Shown here: piece by piece, positions 23,419 through 33,500 of the stretch
Layout: each line of letters starts with the position of its first letter
How positions within the stretch are numbered: the stretch's first letter is position 1
From: UQRS01 sp964481575
GTDB taxonomy: Bacteria; Bacillota; Clostridia; Oscillospirales; Acutalibacteraceae
Direction: 5' to 3'
Length of the DNA: 38,651 nucleotides
NCBI GenBank assembly: GCA_964481575.1
Contig: CAYZTR010000020.1
Coordinates: forward strand, 1-38,651
Notes under the pieces: generated by a model
Databases searched by the model: none
Told to the model about the DNA's origin: nothing
What the model saw: the letters and a program-made list of their open reading frames with translations, nothing else
Program-made: the position numbers and the translations under genes

Positions 23419-26400
23419 TCAGCTCTGCTGCAAAATGGCTTTCCGCAACAGAACAACATCGGTGACACTCAGGGCGCCGTCGCCGTTGAAATCGCCGGCA
23501 GGAACCTCTGCGGCCGCAGACCCTGCCAGAATGGCCTTCCGCAGCAGCACCACATCGGTGACGGTCAGCTTGCCATCCTCATTCAAATCCCCCAGCAAAA
23601 TTTCTTCCCGGGGCGTCATATCATACAGTTCCAGCTCGCTGATCTGCAGCCGGTAGCTGTTGCCATCCGAGGGCTTGGGCCGCAGCCGGGTAGCCAGCAG
23701 CCGCACATACCGCCCGGTGACCGGGTCAAAATCAAACGTCAAAGGCCCATATTCCGGCAGGGGATAATCGGTTGCGGCATAGACCGTCTCCCAGTTCTCC
23801 CCATCCGAAGAAATCTGAATCTGGAAATCCAAGGGGATACCGTAACCCAGCCGCTGGTCTCCCACCTGGGTACTGGCCGGATAAATCACCGCACGGGTCA
23901 CCTGCAGTTCTGCCTGCAGATCCACCACGACCCACTCCTGATGATCCTGATCCGGTGTCAGATTGCTGCAATAGCCGGTATATTCCCCTTCCTGACGGCT
24001 TTCGTGCTGCAACACACCGTCATTCAAATAGGACAGATCCCAGCCCCAATAGCTATCATTATTGGTGGAACTGGCAGTCACCGGTTTGTGCAGCGCCAGA
24101 TTTTCCGGCGGTGTCAGGCTAGCCTGGGCCGCTTCCAGGGCAGCCACCAAGGTCAGTCTGGCTTCGTTGACAGCCGTCTGCCCCAGGGTCTCGCTGGTTT
24201 CCGCCGTCCGGGCAGCCTCCAGAGCCAGGGACAGCTTTTCCTGCAGCCGCTGGGACAACGCCTCCGCATCCAGGGCTTCTGCTTCTTCAATAGCCTGGGT
24301 CAGGCGCAGCTTATACACCGGCAGATCGGCCTGCACCTGGAAGGTATAAGCGCCCGACCCCACCATTACCGCCAGACGGTCATCCTCCAGATCGGTGGAG
24401 CGGACACCGTCCAAGGCAGTGGTCAGCCGCTGGCCGTCCAGGGTCACCTTATGCCGACTGTTGGTGGGCAGTACCACCTTGGCAGTCGCGCCAAAAGGAA
24501 CGGTGACGGTGACCGTAACAGAGCCGTCCTCCTGCCGGGCCCACCCGGAGGTCAGAAGGCCCCGCACAGTATCCAGGGTGCAGTCCACCTGCGTCAAATC
24601 CCCAAGAATTTCCGGCTTCACTGTAAAGGTTTCGTATCCGTTTTCCACATTGGTAACTCCGGCCAGGTAGCGGTAAAACCACTCCTCGTAGGTTCCAAGG
24701 AAATAGTGGTCATAGGAGCGAGTGGTGGCCTCCCACATCTCCCAGGTGGAGGTGGCGCCGTTTTCCACCCAATAGCCCCAGCTGGGGTAGGTGTCCTGGG
24801 TCAGAATCCGGAAAGCAACCTCTCCATAGCCGTACTCGCACAGCATAGGCAGGAGATATTTGGTACCCACACATCCGGTATCCAGGTGATAGTCCTTTTC
24901 CTGAATATCCTCCACCAAATGCGCTGCAACGGCAGGTGCTAGCCGTTCCGGCACCAGGCCAAAGGCCAGCGCCACCAGATTGTCGGTCTGCCGATAGCGG
25001 GTTCGGGTGCCGATCTGGGTCCAGGTGTTGGTTTCATAATACCCCTTATCGGCCTTGTAGAACTTGGTCTGAAAAGCGTCGTATACATTGGACATGGCCG
25101 CCCGGTACTCAGCGGCGTCCTCCGGCTTCTCCAGCTTATCGGCTAGATCTGCCATGTAGGACAACACGCCATAGGCAAAGGCCGTACCGGTGATACCGGA
25201 GCCTTCCGAAATATTCTCATTGTACTGCACATTGGGGTCACTGCCGCCGATGGGAGCTACCCAGTCACCCAGCTGGCTATCCATCCAAACCCAGCCATTG
25301 TTTTGCAGCTGGCTGATCTGCATCAGGGTATACCGACGCAGGGTATCATACTGGGCGGCTTCATATTCCTCCATACCGAACTGGGCCGTCAGCGCCTGCA
25401 CCCCGTACACATACAAAGAATTCCAGACAATGGAATTATCAATCCACCAATCGGCGGTGGGGGCCATCACCGGCACGGTGTCATACTGGTCAAAGCAGTC
25501 CCCCAGAATTTGCAGCCAGCCGGGCAGACAGCCGGACATATCGAAATTGTACATCAGAGAGCCCAGGGATACATTGGCATCCCCCGTCCAGCCGTTCTTT
25601 TCCAGCACCGGATCACAGTGTTCGCCCTGGAAATTGTTGGCCATGGCCGTCCGCATCATCTGATGCAGCTGGTTCAACAGGGCATCAGAAGTTTCCAGAT
25701 CAGACCGGATATCCACGCCGTTGGAAACCCGGTAGATAACCACATCCTCCGCTGTCAGCGGACCGGTCAAACCGTCAATCTGAATATACAGATGCCCCTT
25801 AAAGCTGAACTTGGGCTCATAGGATTCGTCTCCGCTACCCTTGCAAATATAATGATCCTGCTGAATATAAGCATGGGGCCACCAGTTGGCGGTTACCCCG
25901 TCAGTGCCACCGTATTTGACCACGGTGCCATCAGCATCCAGCCGCTGGCCGTAGGTAATGGTAATTTCCTGTCCCGCCGCCTCATGGATGTGCGACAGCT
26001 TCATCCAGCCCGCCACCATCTCCGGGGCCGTCAGTACATAGGAACCGTTTTCCAACCGGGTAATATCGGCCGGTGCATATTGCGCCACCCGCTTAACAGG
26101 CGTCTTGGTTTGGGCCGTAATCTGCCCCTCCGGGGCCTCCATCGCCACTGCATTCTTCCAAGCAGCAGCGTCAAAGCCGGTTTCATTGAAGCCGGTCTGT
26201 TCTTTCCGGGCGTCGTAGGTTTCCCCATAATACATGCTATTGGAGGTAATGGGTCCATCGGTGGTCACCTTCCAGCTCAGGTCGGAAACCACAGTCTGCG
26301 TGGTACCGTCAGTATAATGAATTTCCAGCTGGAACAGCAGCTTGGGATTATCCCGCCAGGAGGCGGTGGGCCAGTTCCAGACCCCACCGATTTCATTGTA

Positions 26401-27624
26401 ATAGCTGTTCCCCAGTTCCACACCCACTGCGTTGCCGCCCTGCTGCAACAGCTGGGTTACGTCAAAAGTCCGGTACAGCACCCGCATATTGTACTGGGTG
26501 GTGAAAGGGTTCAGCAAACTGTTATCCGGCAGCTGACCGTTAACCGTCAGCTCAAAAAAGCCCAGCCCACAGATATACGCATAAGCCTCTGCCACCTCTC
26601 CCGAAAGGTCAAACTCCTTCCGGAGCAGAACAGCTGCCCGGCTGCCATACAGCTCCAGGGATACACCGGTGCCCCAGGGGCTTTCCCCGTAGGCCACCTG
26701 CTGATCCGGCTTGGCCCAGCTGCTGTCATCAAATCCAGTCTGGTTCCAACCCTCCTGCAGGGTAGCCGCTACCGCCCAACTACCGTCAGACACGATGGTC
26801 TCCACGGAACCATCGGTGTATTCCAAGCGGATTTTTACCAAAAGTCCGGCATATCCCACCGTGCCGTTAGTGGCAGCAATGGCCACGGTATTTTCTCCGT
26901 CCAACAGCGCATCGGTGGCGTCAAAAAGGCCGCCGGTGGTCCAGGCCGAAGTACTGCCCTGCGCCACGCCGTTGAAATAGAACACCGCCTGATCGTCAGC
27001 AGCATAGCCAATCTGCACCCGGTTTACCGTCTTATCTGCCGCCGGAGTAAAAGCGTAGCGGAAATACTGGGTCCCGGCCCGGACACCGGCAAAGTCGTCC
27101 CCCTGCCGGAGCCAAATCCAGTTGGCCCCTGTCAGCTCCAGCGGTTCCTGCTTCTGGGTGGCACCGATCCACTGGCCCTGCCATTCCTCCTGGTTGATAC
27201 CGGTGGAAAACCACTGCACCTGACTGCGGACGCTGCTGCCATCCGCCAGGAAGCTCTCCGCCGTCCAGTAATAGGCGGTACGGGTGGCCAGGGGGGATCC
27301 GCCGTAAGCAATATCTAGGGTGTCCGGACTTTCCACCCGGCCGGAATCCCACACATCCGCTTCACCGGCCTCCGCCAGTGCCGCCGTGGAAGAGACTCGC
27401 AGCCGATAGGCCGCCTGGCTCTCATCCCGGCCTTGACCGGTTAAGACCCAACTGAACGCCGGATTCAGATCCAGCCCCAGGGGCTGCTCCAATCCGCAAA
27501 CCGTTAAATCTGTCATAGTAACCGTCCCTTCTGCTTGTGCTACCGCGCCGGTAACCATTGTACTGCACAACAGCGCCGCCGTCAGCAAAACTCCAAGGAT
27601 CTGCCGGATTCGTTGCTTTTTCAT
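23419..27624 (-). CDS. Secreted GH78-type alpha-L-rhamnosidase with F5/8C domain and dockerin
   Basis: GH78 enzymes release terminal alpha-L-rhamnose from pectin side chains, glycosides or other glycans. The 1401-residue product has a signal peptide (ILGVLLTAALLCSTMVTGAVA) and an N-terminal Fn3-like module with AYRLRVSS and VWDSGRV. Beta-sandwich domains include QGQWIGA, LRKEFDL and YICGLGFFELTVNG (to about residue 640). The (alpha/alpha)6 catalytic domain follows, about 650-1000, with HCDPVLEKNGWTGDAN near 670 in place of the classical DCPQRDERxGW, keeping the Glu and GWTGDA. A helical linker leads to an F5/8C carbohydrate-binding domain (about 1175-1335, NLALHKPVTASSTNN to ISELELYD) and a dockerin (about 1340-1400). 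AAGGAGGAATTCCC precedes the ATG. Confidence 0.92.
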   Translation of the reverse strand: MKKQRIRQILGVLLTAALLCSTMVTGAVAQAEGTVTMTDLTVCGLEQPLGLDLNPAFSWVLTGQGRDESQAAYRLRVSSTAALAEAGEADVWDSGRVESPDTLDIAYGGSPLATRTAYYWTAESFLADGSSVRSQVQWFSTGINQEEWQGQWIGATQKQEPLELTGANWIWLRQGDDFAGVRAGTQYFRYAFTPAADKTVNRVQIGYAADDQAVFYFNGVAQGSTSAWTTGGLFDATDALLDGENTVAIAATNGTVGYAGLLVKIRLEYTDGSVETIVSDGSWAVAATLQEGWNQTGFDDSSWAKPDQQVAYGESPWGTGVSLELYGSRAAVLLRKEFDLSGEVAEAYAYICGLGFFELTVNGQLPDNSLLNPFTTQYNMRVLYRTFDVTQLLQQGGNAVGVELGNSYYNEIGGVWNWPTASWRDNPKLLFQLEIHYTDGTTQTVVSDLSWKVTTDGPITSNSMYYGETYDARKEQTGFNETGFDAAAWKNAVAMEAPEGQITAQTKTPVKRVAQYAPADITRLENGSYVLTAPEMVAGWMKLSHIHEAAGQEITITYGQRLDADGTVVKYGGTDGVTANWWPHAYIQQDHYICKGSGDESYEPKFSFKGHLYIQIDGLTGPLTAEDVVIYRVSNGVDIRSDLETSDALLNQLHQMMRTAMANNFQGEHCDPVLEKNGWTGDANVSLGSLMYNFDMSGCLPGWLQILGDCFDQYDTVPVMAPTADWWIDNSIVWNSLYVYGVQALTAQFGMEEYEAAQYDTLRRYTLMQISQLQNNGWVWMDSQLGDWVAPIGGSDPNVQYNENISEGSGITGTAFAYGVLSYMADLADKLEKPEDAAEYRAAMSNVYDAFQTKFYKADKGYYETNTWTQIGTRTRYRQTDNLVALAFGLVPERLAPAVAAHLVEDIQEKDYHLDTGCVGTKYLLPMLCEYGYGEVAFRILTQDTYPSWGYWVENGATSTWEMWEATTRSYDHYFLGTYEEWFYRYLAGVTNVENGYETFTVKPEILGDLTQVDCTLDTVRGLLTSGWARQEDGSVTVTVTVPFGATAKVVLPTNSRHKVTLDGQRLTTALDGVRSTDLEDDRLAVMVGSGAYTFQVQADLPVYKLRLTQAIEEAEALDAEALSQRLQEKLSLALEAARTAETSETLGQTAVNEARLTLVAALEAAQASLTPPENLALHKPVTASSTNNDSYWGWDLSYLNDGVLQHESRQEGEYTGYCSNLTPDQDHQEWVVVDLQAELQVTRAVIYPASTQVGDQRLGYGIPLDFQIQISSDGENWETVYAATDYPLPEYGPLTFDFDPVTGRYVRLLATRLRPKPSDGNSYRLQISELELYDMTPREEILLGDLNEDGKLTVTDVVLLRKAILAGSAAAEVPAGDFNGDGALSVTDVVLLRKAILQQS

Positions 27625-27682
27625 GGGAATTCCTCCTTATCTCTTTCGGATACAGGCCGCATGCAAACCCTTTGCTGTCATC

Positions 27683-27750
27683 AGTATAGCGCATATTCGG
27701 AATCCGCATGTGGGGCGGTTCACAGAATTTTAGGGGGTAATTCAACGATG
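27683..27750 (-). promoter_or_regulatory. Promoter region of the GH78 gene with weak -35 and upstream repeat
   Basis: On the minus strand TATACT (27688-27683) is a good -10, but no -35 is evident 17 bases upstream, as expected for an activator-dependent promoter. Thirty-nine bases further upstream is a 23-base element (27728-27750) whose core TTTTAGGGGGTAATTCA on the plus strand recurs upstream of the adjacent AraC gene. Confidence 0.55.
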
Positions 27751-28623
27751 TAGCCGTCGATATTCCCCGGGCGTCATTTCCTTTTCTTTCTCAAAAATCT
27801 GATAAAAGTATTTTACATCGCTGTAGCCCACCTGATCTGCAATTTCAGCCACCGAAAACCGGGTGGTTTCCAATAGCTGACAGGCCATCCGAATCCGGAT
27901 ATGCTGCAACATCTGAATCACCGTCATGCCGGTGATATCCCGGAAAATTTTGCGAAAATGATTCACACTCAAATAAGCCTGCTTTGCCAGCCATTCACAG
28001 CGAATATCCTCGGCATAGTGCTCCTGGAGCCGGACCACGGCATTCCGGACAATCAGTCGGTGATACATGGACAAATCCTGCTGCCGTCCCGCCATCCGCC
28101 GATACAACCGGAAAATCTGGATCAGCAGCCGCATCAAATCAGCCTTCAGCACCTGCATATACCCGCTTTCCTCCCGGGTAAATTCCCAATCCATTTCGTA
28201 GAGAATCTGTTCGGTTTCGCTGAACTTCAGGTCGCTGAGCTTGATATAATCTCTGGGGCCGTAATCACTGCGCATCGTTTGGAACAAATATTGGTAAGCT
28301 ACATCCACAAAATCACTGCACTCCTGGAAGGTGTTGCTAACCGACAGAGGCTGAAACAGGCAGTTATAGACCAGCAGCGGCGTTCCTTCCGCCGCCTCAA
28401 AAGAATGAATAATATTGTGGGCGTTAAACAGGAACAAATCTCCCGCCTGGATGCGTTCCCGCTTGCCGTTAACCGTCTGAAATCCTTTGCCGGCGTCAAT
28501 ATACGCGATTTCTATAAAGTCATGGGAATGGGGCGACCGCTGATGATCCACCCTGGCCTTCATCATACGGATTTCATTGTCCCCGTGAATGTATTCCCGG
28601 AATTGCAGGGTTTCCGTTGCCAT
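27742..28623 (-). CDS. AraC-family regulator beside the GH78 rhamnosidase
   Basis: The 293-residue protein has an N-terminal cupin-type sensing domain, with SPHSHDFIEIAYIDAGKG near residue 30 and IQAGDLFLFNAHNIIHSFE near 60, and a C-terminal AraC DNA-binding domain (about 190-290) with two helix-turn-helices: IRCEWLAKQAYLSVNHFRKIF and FSVAEIADQVGYSDVKYFYQIF, ending MTPGEYRRLHR. ATAAGGAGGG is upstream of the ATG. It lies 117 bases upstream of the rhamnosidase in the same direction. The pairing suggests it activates that gene in response to rhamnose or a rhamnose-containing sugar; the ligand is inferred, not shown. Confidence 0.93.
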   Translation of the reverse strand: MATETLQFREYIHGDNEIRMMKARVDHQRSPHSHDFIEIAYIDAGKGFQTVNGKRERIQAGDLFLFNAHNIIHSFEAAEGTPLLVYNCLFQPLSVSNTFQECSDFVDVAYQYLFQTMRSDYGPRDYIKLSDLKFSETEQILYEMDWEFTREESGYMQVLKADLMRLLIQIFRLYRRMAGRQQDLSMYHRLIVRNAVVRLQEHYAEDIRCEWLAKQAYLSVNHFRKIFRDITGMTVIQMLQHIRIRMACQLLETTRFSVAEIADQVGYSDVKYFYQIFEKEKEMTPGEYRRLHR

Positions 28624-28661
28624 CCGGCATCCCTCCTTATCGTTTCCCTTGATTTGCTTTC

Positions 28662-28717
28662 AGTATAATCGAAATCCCCCCATAAAACAACCCTTTTTAG
28701 GGGGGAATTCAATGGTG
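28662..28717 (-). promoter_or_regulatory. Promoter of the AraC gene and second copy of the upstream repeat
   Basis: On the minus strand TTGTTT (28690-28685), a 17-base spacer and TATACT (28667-28662). Immediately upstream of the -35 is TTTTAGGGGGGAATTCA (28695-28711, plus-strand reading), extended to 28717; it matches the element at 27728-27750 at 20 of 23 positions. Confidence 0.7.
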
Positions 28718-28725
28718 TTTCCTCC

Positions 28726-28769
28726 TTGCAAAAAGAATCGGGCAGCCCATGTCGGACTACCCGATTCTT
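28726..28769 (-). terminator. Terminator after the cyclophilin gene
   Basis: On the minus strand GAATCGGGTAGTCC pairs with GGGCTGCCCGATTC using two G-U pairs around a 5-base loop, followed by TTTTT. The G-U pairs form only in the minus-strand RNA, so it serves the gene ending at 28852. Confidence 0.8.
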
Positions 28770-28851
28770 TTCTATGCCCGGCACGGGCAATTGCTTTTTT
28801 ACGGGGACAGCATACATCTCTTGTATTCGCTTCCGGGAAGTATAGCGGTTT

Positions 28852-29445
<594 letters not shown>

Positions 29446-29479
29446 AGCAAAACCTCTTTCTTTACAAATTATATTGGCT

Positions 29480-29508
29480 ATTGTACCCCGTACGGAATCA
29501 AATTGCAA
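29480..29508 (-). promoter_or_regulatory. Promoter of the cyclophilin gene
   Basis: On the minus strand TTGCAA (29508-29503), a 17-base spacer and TACAAT (29485-29480), 34 bases before the start codon. Confidence 0.78.
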
Positions 29509-29542
29509 GGGGTGGCACCATTCTTCCCAAATACGGGGAAAC

Positions 29543-30385
29543 TTATTCCTGCGGGGGCAGAGGCGACCCCTTATCTTTGGCGGGGGAAACGCCGAATCTC
29601 TTTTTGTAGCTGCGGTAAAAAGCGGAATAATCCTTAAATCCACAGTTCTGGCAGGCTTCGGCAGCGTGAATACCGGACTGGATCTGTTGCCGGGCCAGTG
29701 TCAGCCGTTTAATCAGGATATACTCCCAGATGCTGGAACCAATGGCTTGCCGGAACAGTCGATTCAAGTGGGCCTTACTGATAAAGAAGCGACTGCTAAT
29801 CTGCTCCAGAGACAGTGGCTCACACAAATGGACATTGATATAGCTGATAATACTGGAGATGGTGTCAGTGCGGCGAATGCGGGGAGTCACCTGTCGCTTC
29901 ATAAAAGCATAGCCCAGTTCCCCCAAAATTGGGTACAGGCTGCACTGCAGCATCAAAGCCCGGCCGCCGGTATCAGCCATATCCTCCAGGGATCGGAAGC
30001 ATTCCTCAATAAAATGGCTGCGGCACTGATCCGGGGCATAGTAATTGTCCTGACCCAGAGGACGATCCAGGAAAGGACGCATCAGCAACCCGTCAGCATC
30101 CACCTGACGGATTAGACTCTCATTGAACTGCAGGGTCATCCGCTCATAAGGGGCGGTGGTATCCACCAGAATTCGGTGGGTCTCTCCGGGGCGCATCAGC
30201 ATCACGGAACGGGGCTCCAGAGGATACTCGTTTCCTTCTACTACAAACTGCCCATTGCCGCTGATCAGATAATAAATTTCGCTGGTGGGGTGGGCATGCA
30301 TCTGGAATTCCTGCTGATCCGGCGTTTCATCCCGGCTGTGCAAAAATAAAAAGGCAGGATCTGCAATCTCACAAATGCGGCTCAT
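29543..30385 (-). CDS. AraC-family regulator divergent from the GH36-like gene
   Basis: The 280-residue protein has a cupin sensing domain with MHAHPTSEIYYLISGNGQF near residue 29 and LMRPGETHRILVDT near 62. The C-terminal AraC domain (about 180-275) has EPLSLEQISSRFFISKAHLNRLFRQ and ACQNCGFKDYSAFYRSYKKRFGVSPA. The start has CGGAGGG upstream. It diverges from the glycosidase gene with 200 bases between start codons, the usual setting for a local sugar-responsive activator. It is only distantly similar to the other AraC protein in the window, so the two loci probably respond to different sugars. There is no clear terminator before the cyclophilin promoter. Confidence 0.92.
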   Translation of the reverse strand: MSRICEIADPAFLFLHSRDETPDQQEFQMHAHPTSEIYYLISGNGQFVVEGNEYPLEPRSVMLMRPGETHRILVDTTAPYERMTLQFNESLIRQVDADGLLMRPFLDRPLGQDNYYAPDQCRSHFIEECFRSLEDMADTGGRALMLQCSLYPILGELGYAFMKRQVTPRIRRTDTISSIISYINVHLCEPLSLEQISSRFFISKAHLNRLFRQAIGSSIWEYILIKRLTLARQQIQSGIHAAEACQNCGFKDYSAFYRSYKKRFGVSPAKDKGSPLPPQE

Positions 30386-30426
30386 AATATCACCCTCCGA
30401 TCTATTCGGTTTGTTTAATATATTGT

Positions 30427-30455
30427 ATTATAGCGCAGTTTGTTCCCATTTGCAA
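30427..30455 (-). promoter_or_regulatory. Promoter of the divergent AraC gene
   Basis: On the minus strand TTGCAA (30455-30450), a 17-base spacer and TATAAT (30432-30427), 41 bases before the start codon. Confidence 0.82.
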
Positions 30456-30478
30456 TCTTTTTTCGATTCTTTCAACAA

Positions 30479-30507
30479 TTGCATCAAAAAATGGCCTTTG
30501 CTATAAT
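30479..30507 (+). promoter_or_regulatory. Promoter of the GH36-like glycosidase gene
   Basis: TTGCAT (30479-30484), a 17-base spacer and TATAAT (30502-30507). The leader of about 70 bases contains a small hairpin (CCGGC-T7-GCCGG, near 30536-30552) before the ribosome site GGAGG. Confidence 0.8.
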
Positions 30508-30585
30508 AAAATCACACAAAAGGAAAGCGTATATTCCGGCTTTTTTTGCCGGATATTTGCAAGCTTTCCGGAACGGAGGAACTTT

Positions 30586-33500
30586 ATGCACATCTGGAAC
30601 CAATCCCAAAAGCTGCTGGCGTTGTTTTTGGCATTGGCCCTGGGGCTGTCCTGTTTCGGGCTGCTGCCGGCCTCTGCCGATGAAAGTGATGCACCAATGG
30701 TCAACAGTACCGACGCTGTGATCACCGCAGACAACAACCAGTGGACCCTGGACAACAGCATTCTGACCGCAAAGGTCGTTTTTGCTGACGGAAGTCTTTC
30801 CCTGACCTCGCTCTACAATAAGGCGGCCCAACGGGAATACATCACGGAGGACACCAACAACTACCTGTTCTCCTACACTGTCGGCACCTACAACATAGGC
30901 GCCGCTGCCACCGACCTGCTGACGGCGGCTTCCAATGATGGAAGCTGGCGGTTGATCGACCAAGCCACGGTGGAAGACATCACCATGAATGAGTCTGACA
31001 CGGTAACCACCCTGGTGGGCCAGGCTCTGGAGATCACCATCTCCAGCCAAACAGCGCAGCTGACCGTTACCGCCCGGTTCGAAATCTACAACGATGATTC
31101 CGGTCTCCGGTATCAGACTACCATTCAAAATGATGACGCCGTCAAGCGGGTTATCACCGAATCGGATGTCTGGAGTCTGTCCCTGCCCAACGAGTCCCAT
31201 GTGCTGCATTATGTGGAGGCCGGTTCCAGCACCACCAATTCCAACACCGCGCTGGATGCCATCTGGAAATCCACCACCGGGATTCTGAATAAAAACACCG
31301 GCCGGAACGCCCTGTGTGTCTACGACTCCGGGGACGGCTGGTGGATGATGCCTGAAACCAACTGGCGAACCCAGATTGGCCCCTCCACCATGGGCGCCAA
31401 GCCTTCTGACACCAACGCTACCTACGAATTCGCCACCACCACCTGCTGGAGCGGCAGCGACGCTGTCAAGGTTTCTACCTGTCCCGGCTCCCTGCAGCTG
31501 ACCCTGAAGGGCGGCGAAAGCTTCCAGTACATCGGCGTCAACTTCACCGTCTTTACCGGCGACGTGGTGGACGGCAAGATGGCGGCGGATCTTCACTTCT
31601 ACCGGCGGTTCCGGTTCCACGATCTGACCACCATTGAAAATTCCAACGACTGGGATTATCACTGGGGCTGGTCCAGTCAGCCCGGCACCTATGGCTATGA
31701 TTATTATGAAAACACCATTATCCCCGCTGCCCAGCAGGCCAAAATCGACATGGTCATGATGGATGACCTGTGGAATGTGAGTCGAGATTCCCTGGTGGCT
31801 GTGCCGACCCTGAAAAGCCTGGAGGATATCAGCAGTCTCATTAAAGGGAACGGATTTATGTTTGGCCTGTGGTACTCCATGTCCGGCGACGACCACAACA
31901 ACGGTGTGGACCTGGCCGATCCCGCCGCTTTGGCGGAGCGGATCGCCAGCGTAGAAACCCTGATTACTCAGTACGGTCTGAATCACCAGATGATCGACTT
32001 GACCGAATTCTGGCAGAATCCCACCGAGACCAGCTATTCCTCCCCCTGCGACAACGTCTACCGGAAGAACGTCCTGTTGAACCAGGAGCTGAATAAGCTG
32101 GTGGAAAAATATCCCCAGTATCTGGTGAAATACACCAATGAAATGGACGTCTATCCCACCCAGGGCAACCGGGCACTCGGCCTGTTAGGACTCATTAACA
32201 ACGGTTGGATGGTGCATGCCGGCGGCGCCGGAAATGCTGCCCCTGCCAACGCCTTTGGCTACCTGCCGCTGGCCACCTACTATGCCAGCGGCTCGGTGAA
32301 CGGCGATCTGTCTAAATATTACTTCTGGATGTATGCCCGGAACGTAAAACTCAACGAAGATCCCGGCACCCTGTGGACCGAAGAAGGCAAGAATCTTCTT
32401 GGTACCTTCAACACCTGGCGGCACGGAGAACGGATCGAAGCACTGACCGACGGCATCAAATATCCCTGCTATCTGGGCGAGGGTTGGGATGCCGACAACA
32501 ATGAGGAATCCTGGATCCGCGGCACCGCCGCCACCGGCCCCTATGCCTTTATGTTCAAGAGCGAGGACGATGCCTCCGCTTTGATGATTGCCACCAAATA
32601 TTACGGCACGGCGCAAGAATTTACCGCTGATACCCGCTGGCTGGATGCCGACAAGACCTATCTGGTAGCCGATGTGAGTATGACCCAGTCCGGCAGCTTT
32701 GTCAATGCTTATCGGGGTGTTTACAGCGGCCAGGAGCTGGTGGACAACGGATTTGTCGTGGATCTGACCGAATCCTCCGCCGGTGTCAAGGCCTACTGGT
32801 TCCAGGCCGTGGAGGAAGACGCACCGCTGCAGGTAGTCTATGCTGACGAAAATGTCATAAACTATGATGCACAAGTAAATGGCAGCACCTTACAACTGAC
32901 AGTGGAAGGCACTCCCGATACCGTGGCCAATGTGGTTGTGGCCAGTGCAGCCAATAATACCGGCCGTACGCTGTCCCTCATGATCCCCGACAGCGGCAGC
33001 CTGACCGTTTCTGTACCGCAGGTCAAGCTGTACGCTCCCTCCGAGATCACCTCTGTAGACTTTGTCCAGCGCATTGAGGTGGAAAATGCCTACAAGGACG
33101 GCAGTCTGATGCAGGTAGGTGCCACCTGCGCTTCTGCCCCCAATGACGACAGTGCCAGTGCCGGCGCAAGCGGCGGGGATTACCGCAATGTCAGCTTCAC
33201 CAGTGCTGGTTCCTATATCAGCGTTCCCTTCACAGTGAACACCGCCGGGAAATACCTGGTTCGTGTGGCCATGAAGGGCCATCCTAACAATGCCCTGTCG
33301 GCCATTGGCCTAGATGGCGTTGCCCTGAGCAACACCGAGAACTTCTCCGATACCGGCAGCGGCGGCAAGTACACTGAAGGTAAAATCACCACCCAGGAAT
33401 ACACCCTGGAGCTAGTAGAGGGCGTGAACAACATCAGCCTGATCTGCATGGGCCGAGGCAACAATTCAGCCACCTTGTCCCTGCGGGTGGATTATTTTGA

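Noticed and set aside
25303..27318. A 671-codon plus-strand open frame inside the rhamnosidase region
   Set aside because: The minus-strand frame has a signal peptide, GH78 motifs and a dockerin; the antisense frame is a by-product of high GC codon bias.
30484..31986. A 500-codon minus-strand open frame opposite the GH36-like gene
   Set aside because: It is antisense to clear glycosidase motifs and covers the divergent promoter region, with no start signal.
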